Notes: generated by a model not told the origin, from the letters alone. A stretch of DNA of 64,000 nucleotides from Micromonospora sp. CP22 (GCF_009712475.1 NZ_VCJO01000004.1:391917-455916); one strand, 5' to 3'; counted from the stretch's first letter, positions 7,729 to 18,094 are shown. Numbers and translations: made by a program.

Positions 7729-8898
7729 ATGCTGTACCTGACCGCCCTCAACCCGACCGACTCCGTGCGGGACGGCCTGCTGCCCGCCGCCGCTGCCCTC
7801 GGCCTGCCGGTGACCGTGCTGACCGACCGCCCCGACGACTGGCCCGAGACGGCGCCGGTGCGGGGCTGCGCGGTGCGGGATCCACACGCTGTCGCCGAGG
7901 CGGTGCGGGACGGGCCCGCACCGGCGGGTCTGTTGTCCAACAGCGACCACCTCCAGGCCGCGACCGCGCTCGCCGCCCGCCACCTCGGTCTGCCCGGTAA
8001 GGACCCCGAGGCGGCACGGCGCTGCAAGGACAAGGCCGCCACCCGCCGGGCCGTCGCCGACGCCGGTCTCGACGCGGTACGCGCTCGGCTGCTCGCCCCG
8101 GACCGGCCAGCGGCGTTCGACGTCTTCCCCGCCGTGGTCAAGCCCCGGGACGGGGTCGCCAGCGAGGACGCCTACCTGGTGGCCGACGAGGCGGACCTGG
8201 CCCGGCGGGTGACCGAGATCCGCGGTCGCCGACCGGACGCGTCACTGGTGGTGGAGGAGTACCTGCCCGGGGACGTCCGCACCCACGACACCCTCGGCGA
8301 CGCCGAGACGATGACCGTGCTCGGCGGCTGGCGTACCACCCTCGGGCCGCCGCCCACCTTCACCGAGCTGTGTCTGGAGTGGGCACCGACACCACCGGCG
8401 ACGGCCGACGCGCTCCGGGCCCAACTGGACGCGCTGGGCGTACGCTTCGGCGCCTGTCACACCGAGTTCGTCGTACACCGGGACCGGCCCCGCCTCATCG
8501 AGGTCAACGACCGGCTGATCGGTGACCGGATGGACCTCATCCTCGCCGAGCTGCTCGGGGTGCCGCTGTTCGAGTACGTCATCCGGCTGCACCTCGGTGA
8601 GCCGGTGGCCGACCTCCACCTGCCCGACCCGGCGACGATCGGACAGACCGCCCGGGTCGAGTACGTTTGCGCCGACCGGGGCGGCACGCTCGTCGCCGCT
8701 CCCGGGCCCGTCGACACCGTACGCGACGGGGTGCGGCTCGGCTGCCGTCCGTTGCGGACGGTCGGGACCACCGCCGAGCGGACCGGCACCAACCGCGACT
8801 ACCTGGCCGTCCTGCACGCCATCGGACCGGACCCGGTCGCCGTCGGCCGCGCGCTGGTCGAGTTCCGCGCGGAACTCGACTGGGTGATCGCCGCGTGA
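7729..8898 (+). CDS. ATP-grasp ligase of a siderophore operon (PvsA-like)
   Basis: A 389-residue ATP-grasp enzyme, the type that joins a carboxylate to an amine through an acyl phosphate. Visible motifs are the nucleotide-binding VVKPRDGVASEDAYLV, the hinge/Mg region VVEEYLPGD, and the metal-binding LIEVNDRLIGD near residue 265. The stop overlaps the GTG of the next gene by 4 bases. Vibrioferrin and xanthoferrin operons begin with an ATP-grasp ligase (PvsA/XssA) next to two NIS synthetases and a PLP decarboxylase. The same four families occur here, so I infer that it attaches an amino acid or similar amine to the siderophore. A GTG one codon upstream is an alternative start. Confidence 0.82.
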   Translation: MLYLTALNPTDSVRDGLLPAAAALGLPVTVLTDRPDDWPETAPVRGCAVRDPHAVAEAVRDGPAPAGLLSNSDHLQAATALAARHLGLPGKDPEAARRCKDKAATRRAVADAGLDAVRARLLAPDRPAAFDVFPAVVKPRDGVASEDAYLVADEADLARRVTEIRGRRPDASLVVEEYLPGDVRTHDTLGDAETMTVLGGWRTTLGPPPTFTELCLEWAPTPPATADALRAQLDALGVRFGACHTEFVVHRDRPRLIEVNDRLIGDRMDLILAELLGVPLFEYVIRLHLGEPVADLHLPDPATIGQTARVEYVCADRGGTLVAAPGPVDTVRDGVRLGCRPLRTVGTTAERTGTNRDYLAVLHAIGPDPVAVGRALVEFRAELDWVIAA

Positions 8899-10517
8899 GC
8901 GACCCGGTCGAGCAGGAGCTGTTCCGCCGGGTGGTGGACGCGTTGCTGCGCGAGGACCACCTGGGCCTCAGCAGCGGCGGCGGCCCCGACGGTCCCGGCT
9001 GGTGGCAGGCCCCGCACCGGGGCGGCCGGTTACGCCTCCCGGTGCGTCCGGACGGCTTCCAGCACGCCGTACGGCTCGCCCGCGCCGAGCTGTACGTGCA
9101 TCCGCCCGCACCGGCGGCGGCCCGCCGGGTCGGCACGCTGGCGCAGCTGTTGGAGCTGCTCGCGCCGCACGGCGACGCCGACGCCGAGCAGGGCTGGCGC
9201 GCCTTCACCGACGAGTGCCGGCAGGATCTGCTCGCCCGGCGGCTGGCCACGACCACCCGGTCCGGCGTCTACGCGCGGGTCGCCGCCGCCCGGGTCGGCA
9301 CGCCGACCGGCTTCGCCGGCGCGCTGCTCGACGACGTGCTGGCCGCCCACGTCGGCCACGCCGTCTACCCCACCGACCGGTGCCGGCACGGCCTGGACGA
9401 CGCCGACCTGCTCCGGTACGCGCCGGAACACGCCACCAGGTTCGCCCTGCGCTGGCTGCCCGTACCGGCTCGGACGCTGCGGCTGACCGGGCGGCTGCCC
9501 GCCTGGTGGCCGCCGCCACGCCGGGCCGGGGAGGTGCTGCTGCCGGTGCATCCGCTCACCGCCGACCGGCTGGACCTGCCGGTGCTGGACCGACCGGGCA
9601 GCCTCGTGCGGCCCACCCTGTCGATGCGGACCGTCGCCCTGGACAGCGATCCGACGACCCACCTGAAGCTGCCGCTGGCCACCGCGAGCCTGGGGGCCCG
9701 CAACCGCCGCACCCTCGCGCCCGACTCGCTGTGCGACGGCGCGGCCGTGGCCGGGCTGCTCGGCGGTATCGCCGCGGAACAGCCCCGCTTCGCCGACCGG
9801 ATCATCCACGCCGACGAGAGCACCTTCGGTCACTGCGACGACGAGCTGCGCTCCTTCCTGCTGCGCCGACTGCCCACCGGGCTGGACCGGGCCACCGTGG
9901 TGCCGGTGGCCGCGCTCGCCGCGCCGGATCCCACCACCGGCACGGTCGCCCAACGGATCGGCGGCACGAACCCGACCCCGCTGCTCGAGTCCTACCTGGA
10001 CCTCCTGCTCGACTGGCACGTGTGCCTGTGGTTACGGTACGGAGTGGCGTTGGAAGCACACCCGCAGAACATCCACCTGGTACTGCCGGTCGACGGCCCG
10101 GTCCGGCTGCTGTACAAGGACAACGACGGTGCCCGGCTCGACCGTCGGCACGCGGACACGCTCCGGCTGCGCGACCAGCGGATGTGGATCCGCCACCCCG
10201 GGGAGCTGGCCGACATGTTCGTCACGATCACCCTTCACCTGGCGGCGGCGGCACCCCTGCTCGCCCTGGCGGAGCAGGGTGTCGCCGTGCCCTCACCCGC
10301 CGAGGCGCTCGCCTCCCGGCTACGCGACGCCCGCGACCGGTGGGGCGACACACCGGCCGCACGGGATCTCGTCGACCGCGTGCTGACCGCCGACCGGCTG
10401 CCGGTCAAGGCGATGCTCACCGCCGGCACGCTGCTGCCCAAGCACCGGCTCGGCTGCACCGACGTGAACAAGTACTACCGCCGCACCGGACCCAACTACC
10501 TGCGGAGCGCCGCGTGA
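8895..10517 (+). CDS. IucA/IucC-family NIS siderophore synthetase (first)
   Basis: A 540-residue NIS synthetase, which makes an amide or ester bond between a carboxylate such as citrate and an amine or alcohol via acyl-adenylate. Family motifs are SMRTVAL, TTHLKLPLATASLGARN, ALEAHPQNIHLVL and the C-terminal FhuF-like KYYRRTGPN. The usual HPWQ box of the family reads HPLT here (LLPVHPLTAD), a deviation from the second synthetase in the operon. It starts with GTG inside the upstream stop (GTGA). It pairs with the following synthetase, as PvsB/PvsD do in vibrioferrin assembly. Substrate type (A, B or C) cannot be told by eye. Confidence 0.9.
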   Translation: MSDPVEQELFRRVVDALLREDHLGLSSGGGPDGPGWWQAPHRGGRLRLPVRPDGFQHAVRLARAELYVHPPAPAAARRVGTLAQLLELLAPHGDADAEQGWRAFTDECRQDLLARRLATTTRSGVYARVAAARVGTPTGFAGALLDDVLAAHVGHAVYPTDRCRHGLDDADLLRYAPEHATRFALRWLPVPARTLRLTGRLPAWWPPPRRAGEVLLPVHPLTADRLDLPVLDRPGSLVRPTLSMRTVALDSDPTTHLKLPLATASLGARNRRTLAPDSLCDGAAVAGLLGGIAAEQPRFADRIIHADESTFGHCDDELRSFLLRRLPTGLDRATVVPVAALAAPDPTTGTVAQRIGGTNPTPLLESYLDLLLDWHVCLWLRYGVALEAHPQNIHLVLPVDGPVRLLYKDNDGARLDRRHADTLRLRDQRMWIRHPGELADMFVTITLHLAAAAPLLALAEQGVAVPSPAEALASRLRDARDRWGDTPAARDLVDRVLTADRLPVKAMLTAGTLLPKHRLGCTDVNKYYRRTGPNYLRSAA

Positions 10518-12145
10518 GCCCGCGTACGGCCGAACCGGCCACCCGGCCCGCGGAACGGGTCGCCGACCTGGCCGCCGCGCACGCCCTGCTCTCCTGCTAC
10601 CTGCGGGAGGTGGCCGCGCCCGACGGCGTCGCCGAGATCGCCGGCACGGTCCTGCGGATCCGGTTGCCGCACCTCGGGTTGACGCTGGCCTGCCGACTCG
10701 CCCGGGTCTCCCCGGTGCTGGCGCACCGCTACGCCGGACCGGTCCGCTGCCGACCGACAGAGGACAGCTCGCTTCGTCCGGGTCCCCCGCCCCCGTCGGG
10801 CAGCGACACACCTGTCGACGGTGCGCAGCTGGCCCGGCTGCTCGCCGCCGAGTTGACCGCCCGCACCGGGCAGGCCAACGACGAGTTCGTCGAGCAGGTG
10901 CTCGGCAGCCGGGACGCGCTGGCCACCCTGCTGCGGCGACGCCCGACCGACGACCCCACCCCGACCGGCGACCCGGTGGTGGACGGCTACGTCGACTCCG
11001 AACAGTCCCTGGTGCACGGGCACCCACACCACCCCAGTCCGAAGTGGCGCAGTGGCGATCCGGCGAGTTGGCATCGCTACGCCCCGGAGCTGCGCAGCTC
11101 CTTCCGGCTCTGCTGGCTCGCCGTGCCCGACGAGCTGGTGGCCGACGACGGCCCCTTCGACGCGTTGATCGCGCGGCTCGATCCGCCGGACGCGCCATCC
11201 GGGCACCAGCTGCTGCCGGTGCACCCGTGGCAGTTGTCGCTGATGCCGCCGACCGACCCGAGGCTGCGCCGGCTGGGTCCGGCCGGGGTGCCGATCCGGC
11301 CCACCGCCAGCGTCCGGACGCTCTACGCCCCGTCGGTGGACCTGTTCCTCAAGACCAGCCTGCACGTACGCATCACCAACTGCCTGCGCAAGAACGCCCG
11401 TTACGAGCTGACCGGCGCGGTGGCGCTGACCCGCTTCCTGTCCACCGTGCCGCTTCCCGCCCGGGTCGGGCTGCTCCGCGAGCCCGGCTACCGCACCGTC
11501 GATCTGCCGGGCGCGGACGAGGCGTACGGCACGATCCTGCGCACCGGCATCCGCGAACACCTGCGGCCGGGTGAACGGGTGGTGATGGCCGCCGCGCTTG
11601 CCGCCGCGCCGTTGACCGTGCCGGACCCGCTCGACTGGTGGCACGCCTACCTCGACCTGCTCGTCCCCACCGTCCTGCGGCTGTGGCTCGGTCACGGCGT
11701 GGTACACGAGGCGCACCCGCAGAACGTGCTGGTCGTCCTGGACCCCGACGGCCGTCCGGTGCGTCTGGTACTGCGTGACCTGGAGGGCCTGAAGCTGGAT
11801 CCCGCCCGGTTGGCGGCCTGGCCCGACCGGGTTCCCCGGCAGGCCGCCTACACTCCCGCGCAGGCGGCCCAACGCGTCGTCTACTGCCTGTTCGTCAACC
11901 ATCTCGCCGGTCTCGCCGGTGCGCTCGCCGACGGTCATCCCGGCATCGAGTCCCGGCTGTGGCGGGCGGTACGGCGAGCCGTCGAGGCGACGTACGCGGA
12001 CCTGGGCGAGCCGGCCGAGCTGACCCCGCTGCTCGACGGCACCCCGCTCGCCGCCAAGGCGAACCTGCTGGTCCGCTGGCACCGGGCGGCCGACCAGCAG
12101 GCACCCTACGTCGCGGTGCCCAACCCGCTGGGGGGTACCCGGTGA
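10514..12145 (+). CDS. IucA/IucC-family NIS siderophore synthetase (second)
   Basis: A 543-residue NIS synthetase with the canonical boxes: YVDSEQSLVHGHPHHPSPK (ATP-binding loop), LLPVHPWQLS, TASVRTLY, LFLKTSLHVRITNCLRKN, VVHEAHPQNVLVVL and RDLEGLKLD. The H/K/R set that binds ATP and citrate is therefore intact. The start GTG overlaps the previous stop by 4 bases and its own stop overlaps the next start in the same way. In vibrioferrin-type routes one synthetase makes citryl-serine and the other couples the second half. Which role this one has is inference. Confidence 0.92.
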   Translation: MSPRTAEPATRPAERVADLAAAHALLSCYLREVAAPDGVAEIAGTVLRIRLPHLGLTLACRLARVSPVLAHRYAGPVRCRPTEDSSLRPGPPPPSGSDTPVDGAQLARLLAAELTARTGQANDEFVEQVLGSRDALATLLRRRPTDDPTPTGDPVVDGYVDSEQSLVHGHPHHPSPKWRSGDPASWHRYAPELRSSFRLCWLAVPDELVADDGPFDALIARLDPPDAPSGHQLLPVHPWQLSLMPPTDPRLRRLGPAGVPIRPTASVRTLYAPSVDLFLKTSLHVRITNCLRKNARYELTGAVALTRFLSTVPLPARVGLLREPGYRTVDLPGADEAYGTILRTGIREHLRPGERVVMAAALAAAPLTVPDPLDWWHAYLDLLVPTVLRLWLGHGVVHEAHPQNVLVVLDPDGRPVRLVLRDLEGLKLDPARLAAWPDRVPRQAAYTPAQAAQRVVYCLFVNHLAGLAGALADGHPGIESRLWRAVRRAVEATYADLGEPAELTPLLDGTPLAAKANLLVRWHRAADQQAPYVAVPNPLGGTR

Positions 12146-13269
12146 CCGGACCGACCTACGTCTACGACCTCGCCGCCCTGGCCACCCACGCCGCCGCCGT
12201 CCGGGCGGCCCTGCCGGAACGGGTCGAGCTGCTCTACGCGGTCAAGGCCAATCCCGACCCGGAGCTGCTGCGTACCCTCGCGCCCACCGTCGACGGGTTC
12301 GAGGCCGCCAGCCGAGGCGAACTGCGGCACCTGGCGTCCGTGCTGCCCGATCGTCGGGTGGCCGCCTTCGCCGGGCCGGGCAAGACCGACGCGGATCTGG
12401 CGGCGGCGTTGGCCGCCGACGTGGCCCGGATCCACGTCGAGTCCGCCGCCGAACTGCACCGGCTGGCCGCCCTGGCGCGGGCCGCCGGGCGTACCGTCGA
12501 CGTGCTGTTACGGGTGAACCTGCCGGTCGCGACGCCGGGAGCGGTGCTGGTGATGGGCGGGCAGCCGAGCCCGTTCGGGATGGACCCGCAGGAGGCGGTC
12601 CGGCTCGCCGCCGATCCGCCGGAAGGCGTCCGGGTCCGGGGCGTGCACGCCCACCTGGCCAGCGGGCTCGACGCGGTGACCGCCGCCTCGGTGGCGCGCG
12701 AGGTGACCGACTGGGCGGTACGGCAGGTCGGGGCCGAGGAGGTCAACGTCGGCGGTGGCATGGCCGTCGACTACCGCCGTCCGGAGCACCGCTTCGACTG
12801 GGCGGGCTATGGTCGGCTGCTCCGCGAGGTGACCGACGCCCACCCGACGGTCCGGCTCCGGATCGAGCCCGGCCGCGCGGTGGCGGTGTACTGCGGGTCG
12901 TACCTCACCGAGGTGATCGACGTGAAGCGGTCCCAGGGGCGGTGGTTCGTCGTCGTCGCCGGTGGCACCCACCAGCTGCGCACCCCGGCGGCGAAGGGGC
13001 ACTCGCAGCCGTACGTGGTGGTGCCTCAAGGTGGTGCCGGGCCGCGTACCGACGGCGGCCCGGTCACCGTCGTCGGTCAGCTCTGCACACCGAAGGACGT
13101 CCTCGCGTACACCAGCGACGGCCCGACCATCGCGGTCGGCGACGTGCTGGTGTTCGCGATGGCCGGCGCCTACGCGTGGAACATCAGCCACCGCGACTTC
13201 CTCATGCACGATCCACCCGAGTTCCGGGTCGGAGATCCACTCGCCGTCGCCCACGACTGGGGTCGCTAG
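12142..13269 (+). CDS. Type III PLP-dependent decarboxylase of the siderophore operon (PvsE/SbnH-like)
   Basis: A 375-residue alanine racemase-fold (group IV) decarboxylase. The PLP lysine is in YAVKANP (K35). HAHLASG, the glycine loop VNVGGGM, the phosphate-binding IEPGRAVA, QLCTPKD with the catalytic Cys, and GAYAWNIS complete the active site. It belongs with ornithine/diaminopimelate decarboxylases. Next to NIS synthetases it most resembles PvsE (vibrioferrin) or SbnH (staphyloferrin B), which decarboxylate a citryl-amino acid intermediate. It is last in the four-gene biosynthetic block, then 122 bases separate it from the transport genes. Confidence 0.9.
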   Translation: MTGPTYVYDLAALATHAAAVRAALPERVELLYAVKANPDPELLRTLAPTVDGFEAASRGELRHLASVLPDRRVAAFAGPGKTDADLAAALAADVARIHVESAAELHRLAALARAAGRTVDVLLRVNLPVATPGAVLVMGGQPSPFGMDPQEAVRLAADPPEGVRVRGVHAHLASGLDAVTAASVAREVTDWAVRQVGAEEVNVGGGMAVDYRRPEHRFDWAGYGRLLREVTDAHPTVRLRIEPGRAVAVYCGSYLTEVIDVKRSQGRWFVVVAGGTHQLRTPAAKGHSQPYVVVPQGGAGPRTDGGPVTVVGQLCTPKDVLAYTSDGPTIAVGDVLVFAMAGAYAWNISHRDFLMHDPPEFRVGDPLAVAHDWGR

Positions 13270-13349
13270 CGCGCAGGGGTACTGATGCCGCTTGACCGGC
13301 GTCGCCGTGAAGAACGCCTCATCCGCTTTCCGCTGCCCTGATCTTGCTG

Positions 13350-13381
13350 CTAGCTTCTTGCCATAGTTTTGCAAGAGCTAG
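13350..13381 (+). promoter_or_regulatory. Inverted repeat ahead of the iron-transport genes
   Basis: An imperfect inverted repeat (CTAGCTTCTTGC, 9-base spacer, GCAAGAGCTAG, with one unpaired base) ends at the GGGGAG ribosome site of the FecCD permease gene. It sits in an AT-richer patch between the decarboxylase and transport genes. It may be an operator for an iron regulator or an RNA hairpin controlling translation. It does not match the DmdR/IdeR iron box TTAGGTTAGGCTAACCTAA. Confidence 0.45.
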
Positions 13382-13391
13382 GGGAGTGCAA

Positions 13392-14489
13392 ATGGGTGCG
13401 GCGACTTCCACCGCCCTGCCCACGGGCCGGCCGGATCTGCTCGGCGTGGCGGCACAGCGCCGCCGCACCGGCAGCTGGCTGGTCACCCTGACCGTCGCGC
13501 TGGTCCTCACCGTGGTGGTCGCCGTCGGCTCCGGCTCGATCGGCATCCCGCCCACCACGGTAGCCAAGATCATTGGGCACCATCTGGTCGGCCTGCCCGC
13601 CGAGGTGACCTGGACACCGCCGCAGGAGGCCATCGTCTGGCAGGTACGCCTGCCCCGGGTGCTGCTCGGCGTGCTCGTCGGCGCCGGGCTGGCCGCGTGC
13701 GGGGTGGCGTTGCAGGCCATGGTCCGCAACGTGCTGGCCGACCCGTACCTGCTGGGTATCAACTCCGGGGCCTCCAGCGGGGCCGCCGCCGCCATCCTGT
13801 TCGGCGCGGGCGCCGGCTTCGGCCAGTACGCCCTGTCCAGCAGCGCCTTCCTCGGCGCGCTCGGCGCGTCGCTGCTGGTGTTCCTGATCGCCCGCAGTGG
13901 TGGACGGGTGACCTCGATCCGGCTGCTGCTCTCCGGCGTCGCCGTCGGATACGCCCTCTACGCCACCACCAGCTTCCTGATCTTCGCCTCGGGGTCCGCC
14001 GAGGGGGCCCGTTCGGTGATGTTCTGGCTCCTCGGCTCCCTCGGGCTGGCCCGGTGGAACGTCCTGCTGCTGATCGCCGCGGTCGTGCTGTGCGGCATGA
14101 TCGGCTACCTGACCGTCGTCGGGCGACGGCTCGACGTGCTGGCCATCGGTGACGAGACGGCACAGACCCTCGGTGTCTCACCCGACCGGTTCCGGCTCCG
14201 GCTGCTCGTGCTGGTCTCGCTCAGCGTCGGCGTGCTGGTCTCCGCCGCCGGCAGCATCGGCTTCGTCGGTCTCGTCGTACCGCACCTGGCCCGCCGGATC
14301 GTCGGCGCCCCACACGTCCGCGTGGTGCCGGTGGCCGCGTTGCTCGGCGCCATCCTGCTGGTCTGGGCCGACGTGCTCGCCCGGGTGCTGCTGGCCCCCC
14401 AGGAGATCCCGATCGGCATCATCACCGCCCTGCTCGGGGCCCCGTTCCTGCTGATCCTGATCCGTCGTCTGCACGCCACCGGCAGCTGA
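13392..14489 (+). CDS. FecCD-family iron-siderophore ABC permease
   Basis: A 365-residue permease of the BtuC/FecCD family with about ten membrane helices. Family motifs visible are RLPRVLLGVLVGAGLAACG, LADPYLLGINSGAS, and the coupling region SIGFVGLVVPHLARRIVG. It is predicted to form a homodimer in the cytoplasmic membrane, since only one permease gene is present. The ATG follows GGGGAG at a good distance. The substrate-binding and ATPase genes follow at once, so the three form a complete importer, presumably for the ferric form of the siderophore made by the upstream genes. Confidence 0.93.
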   Translation: MGAATSTALPTGRPDLLGVAAQRRRTGSWLVTLTVALVLTVVVAVGSGSIGIPPTTVAKIIGHHLVGLPAEVTWTPPQEAIVWQVRLPRVLLGVLVGAGLAACGVALQAMVRNVLADPYLLGINSGASSGAAAAILFGAGAGFGQYALSSSAFLGALGASLLVFLIARSGGRVTSIRLLLSGVAVGYALYATTSFLIFASGSAEGARSVMFWLLGSLGLARWNVLLLIAAVVLCGMIGYLTVVGRRLDVLAIGDETAQTLGVSPDRFRLRLLVLVSLSVGVLVSAAGSIGFVGLVVPHLARRIVGAPHVRVVPVAALLGAILLVWADVLARVLLAPQEIPIGIITALLGAPFLLILIRRLHATGS

Positions 14490-14512
14490 ACGCCATGAGC
14501 CGAGGAGCATCG

Positions 14513-15495
14513 ATGAAGGCAACCCGACTCGCCGTCACCGCGACCGTGTCCGCCCTGGCGCTGCTGGTCGCCGCCTGTGGTGGTGCCGCCGAGGAGCCGA
14601 CCGCGACCGGCCCGGGATATCCGGTCACCGTCACCAACTGCGGCGCGGAGGTGACCTTCCGCTCCGCGCCGGAACGGGTCGTCCTGCTCAAGAGCGCGGC
14701 CGTGCCCTACCTGCACGCGCTCGGCGTGTTGGACCGGGTCACCGCCCGCGCCGGGCAGTACCCGAAGGAGTACTACGACGCCGAGACCCTCGCCGCGCTG
14801 GACCGGATCCCACTGCTGACCGACAAGATCGACACCAGTGGCCACCTCCAGATCTCCAAGGAGGTGGTGATCAGCCAGGAGCCCGACCTGGTGCTCGGCG
14901 AGGTGGACAGCCTCTCCCGCGACTCCCTCTCGGCGGTGGGCATCCCGCTGCTCGAAGAGCCCGCCATGTGCCCGAACAGCACCGGCACCCCCAGCTTCGA
15001 CGACATCTACCGGCAGCTGGAGACCTACGGTCGGGTGTTCGGCCGCGAGGCCGAGGCGGCCACGGCCGTCGACGCGCTGCGGGACCGGATGACCACGATC
15101 CAGGCAGCGGCGGGTACGGCGTCCGGCCGTACCGCGGCGGTGCTCTACCCGACGGTCGGCGGCGGCACCACGTACGCGTACGGCTCCACCAGCATGGCCC
15201 ACCCGCAGCTGGCGGCGGCCGGTTTCCGCAACGTCTTCGGCGACACCTCGGAACGCGTCTTCGAGGTCACCGTCGAGGAACTGCTCGGCCGTAACCCGGA
15301 CGTGCTGATCCTGCTCCACAGCGACGGCGATCCCGCGGCGGTCGAGCAGGCCCTGACCGGTCTTCCGGGGGCCGAGAAGCTCAACGCGGTCCGCGACGGG
15401 GCGGTGATGACCCAGCTGTTCAACTTCACCGAGCCGCCGACCCCGTTGTCGATCGACGGCCTGGAGCGGATCGTGCAGCGGTTCGGGACCGACTC

Positions 15496-15499
<4 letters not shown>
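14513..15499 (+). CDS. Iron-siderophore ABC transporter substrate-binding lipoprotein
   Basis: A 328-residue periplasmic-binding-protein type III (FecB/BtuF-like). The N terminus is a lipoprotein signal peptide ending in LLVAACGG, with the lipidated Cys at residue 22. The body has the two-lobe pattern, with GCGAEV-type strand VTVTNCGAEVTF, EPDLVLGEVDSL and NPDVLILLHSDGD. I chose the ATG preceded by GAGGAG. An in-frame ATG 18 bases upstream overlaps that ribosome site and is less likely. Its stop overlaps the ATPase start (ATGA). It would capture the ferric siderophore outside the membrane. Confidence 0.92.
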
Positions 15500-16277
<778 letters not shown>

Positions 16278-16281
<4 letters not shown>

Positions 16282-16994
16282 GCGAGCGCAATCGGAGAGC
16301 CGACACCCAGGATCGGATCAACTCGTACTGGACCGAGCGGGCACCCGGCTACGACGAGTACCAGCAGCGTCCCGACCGGCTGGCCGAGGACACGCGGGCC
16401 TGGGCGCAGGTCTGGGCGCAGGCGTTGCCTCCGGCACCGCTGGAGGTGCTCGACGTCGGCACCGGCACCGGGCAGGTCGCCATGGTGCTGGCCGGTCTCG
16501 GCCACCGGGTCACCGGCATCGACCTGGCCGAGGGCATGTTGGAACGGGCCCGCCAACACGCCGCCACCGTCGCCCACGGCCCGGTCATCCGCCCCGGCGA
16601 CGCGGTGCACCCGGACTTCCCACCCGCCAGCTTCGACGCCGTGGTCAGCCGCTATCTCATGTGGACGCTGCGGGAGCCGGAGACCGCGGTGGCGAACTGG
16701 GTCCGCCTGCTGCGCCCCGGCGGCACGGTGGCCGTGGTCGACTCCACCTGGTTCCCCGACGGCCTGGACAACGCCTCGGAGAACTTCGCCGACCACTACG
16801 ACAGTCAGGTCCGGGCGGCGTTGCCGCTGGCCACCGCGACCTCCATCGACCAGACCGTGGCCGTGCTCGAACGGGCGGGGCTGACCGGGGTCACCGCCAC
16901 GCCGCTGACGTCGATCTTCGAACTGGACCGGCGTTTCGGTGTCGCCCCGAACCACGAGCACCGGATGCAGTACCTCATCTCCGGCCGGGCCTGA
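16278..16994 (+). CDS. Class I SAM-dependent methyltransferase in the siderophore operon
   Basis: A 238-residue methyltransferase of the UbiE/methyltransf_11 type. Motif I is VLDVGTGTGQVAMVLAGLG, followed by GIDLAEGMLERAR, DAVVSRYLMWTL and LLRPGGTVAVVDST. It overlaps the ATPase gene by 4 bases, so it is cotranscribed with the transporter. A methyltransferase is not part of the canonical vibrioferrin pathway. It may decorate the siderophore or act on something else. It is followed by a strong hairpin terminator. Confidence 0.85.
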
Positions 16995-17004
16995 GCAGGC
17001 CGTC

Positions 17005-17040
17005 GGCCCGGCGGGGATCATCAGGATCGCCCGCCGGGCC
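17005..17040. terminator. Bidirectional hairpin terminator
   Basis: A perfect 11-base stem (GGCCCGGCGGG / CCCGCCGGGCC) with a 14-base loop that contains a further GATC/GATC pairing. It lies between the convergent methyltransferase and nrdB genes and can serve both. There is no U tract, as is common in this phylum. Confidence 0.75.
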
Positions 17041-17053
17041 GGGAGGCGGCCCG

Positions 17054-18094
17054 TCAGAAGTCGTCGTCGAAGGCGACCGTGCCGGAGACACCCACCTGGT
17101 AGGCCGACACCCGCCGTTCGAAGAAGTTGGACAACTCCTGCACGTCCTGCAACTCCATGAAGGCGAACGGGTTCGTCGACCCATACAGCGGCTCGATGCC
17201 CAACTGCGCCAACCGGCGGTCGGCGACGTGTTGGAGGTACGCGCGCATGTCCGCCAGCGGGAGCCCGGAGACGCCCTGTTCGAGCAGGTCGGCGGCGAAC
17301 TGCACCTCGCACTCGACGGCTTCGGCGAGCATGTCGCGGACCTGCCGCTCCAGGTCGGCGTCGAACAGGTCCGGCTCCTCGGCGCGTACGGTGTCGACCA
17401 CGTCGAAGGCGAAGGCCATGTGCATCGACTCGTCCCGGAACACCCAGTTGGTGCCCGAGGCCAGCCCATGCAGCAGGCCCCGGGAGCGCAGGAAGTACAC
17501 GTAGGCGAAGGCGCCGTAGAAGAACAGCCCTTCGATGCAGGCGGCGAAGCAGATCAGGTTCAGCAGGAACGCCCGCCGGTCCTCCCGGGTCCTCAGCTCC
17601 CGTAGCTCGAAGATGGAGTCGATCCACCTGAAGCAGAACTCGGCCTTGCGGGCGATCGACGGGATGTTCTCCACCGCCGCGAACGCCGCGAACCGTTCCC
17701 GCTCGTCCGGCACGTAGGTGTCGAGGAGGTTCAGGTAGAACTGGACGTGCACCGCCTCCTCGAACAGTTGCCGCGACAGGTAGAGCCGCCCCTCCGGGGA
17801 GTTGACGTGCTGGTAGAGGTTGAGCACCAGGTTGTTGGCGACGATGGTGTCGCCGGTGGCGAAGAACGCGACGAGCCGGGACACCAGGTGCTGCTCCGCC
17901 GGGGAGAGCTTGGCCAGGTCGGCCAGGTCGGAGTGCAGGTCGACCTCCTCGACGGTCCAGGTGTTGCGGATCGCGTCTTTGAACCGGTCGAAGAACTGCG
18001 GGTAGCGCATCGGCCGCAGGGTCAGGTCCATACCGGGGTCGAGCAGCATCTGCCGCTTGTCGGTGCTGGTCTCGGAAACGGTGGTCACTGGCAT
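17054..18094 (-). CDS. nrdB: Class Ia ribonucleotide reductase small subunit
   Basis: A 346-residue ferritin-like radical-generating subunit of ribonucleotide reductase. Metal ligands and the radical Tyr are in place: D82 (FATGDTIV), E113 and H116 (FEEAVHVQFY), radical Y120, a later Glu (ACIEGLFF), and the E/H pair in FRDESMHMAF. Presence of Tyr argues for class Ia rather than the Tyr-less class Ic. It overlaps nrdA by 10 bases. A GTG at 18088, overlapping the nrdA stop as GTGA, is an equally good start. It is expected to partner NrdA under control of the upstream cobalamin riboswitch. Confidence 0.93.
   Translation of the reverse strand: MPVTTVSETSTDKRQMLLDPGMDLTLRPMRYPQFFDRFKDAIRNTWTVEEVDLHSDLADLAKLSPAEQHLVSRLVAFFATGDTIVANNLVLNLYQHVNSPEGRLYLSRQLFEEAVHVQFYLNLLDTYVPDERERFAAFAAVENIPSIARKAEFCFRWIDSIFELRELRTREDRRAFLLNLICFAACIEGLFFYGAFAYVYFLRSRGLLHGLASGTNWVFRDESMHMAFAFDVVDTVRAEEPDLFDADLERQVRDMLAEAVECEVQFAADLLEQGVSGLPLADMRAYLQHVADRRLAQLGIEPLYGSTNPFAFMELQDVQELSNFFERRVSAYQVGVSGTVAFDDDF

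Noticed and set aside
9002..12145. A 1047-residue plus-strand frame across both NIS synthetase genes
   Set aside because: It is out of frame with clear IucA/IucC motifs on the same strand and consists of Arg/Ala/Pro/Gly-rich sequence, as expected in high-GC DNA.
7428..13391. DmdR/IdeR iron boxes upstream of the siderophore genes
   Set aside because: I found no convincing match to TTAGGTTAGGCTAACCTAA by reading. A profile search would be decisive.
17054..18094. Class Ic (Tyr-less) or class Ib small subunit
   Set aside because: The radical Tyr is present at the position matching E. coli Y122, and there is no nrdI or nrdH next to it.
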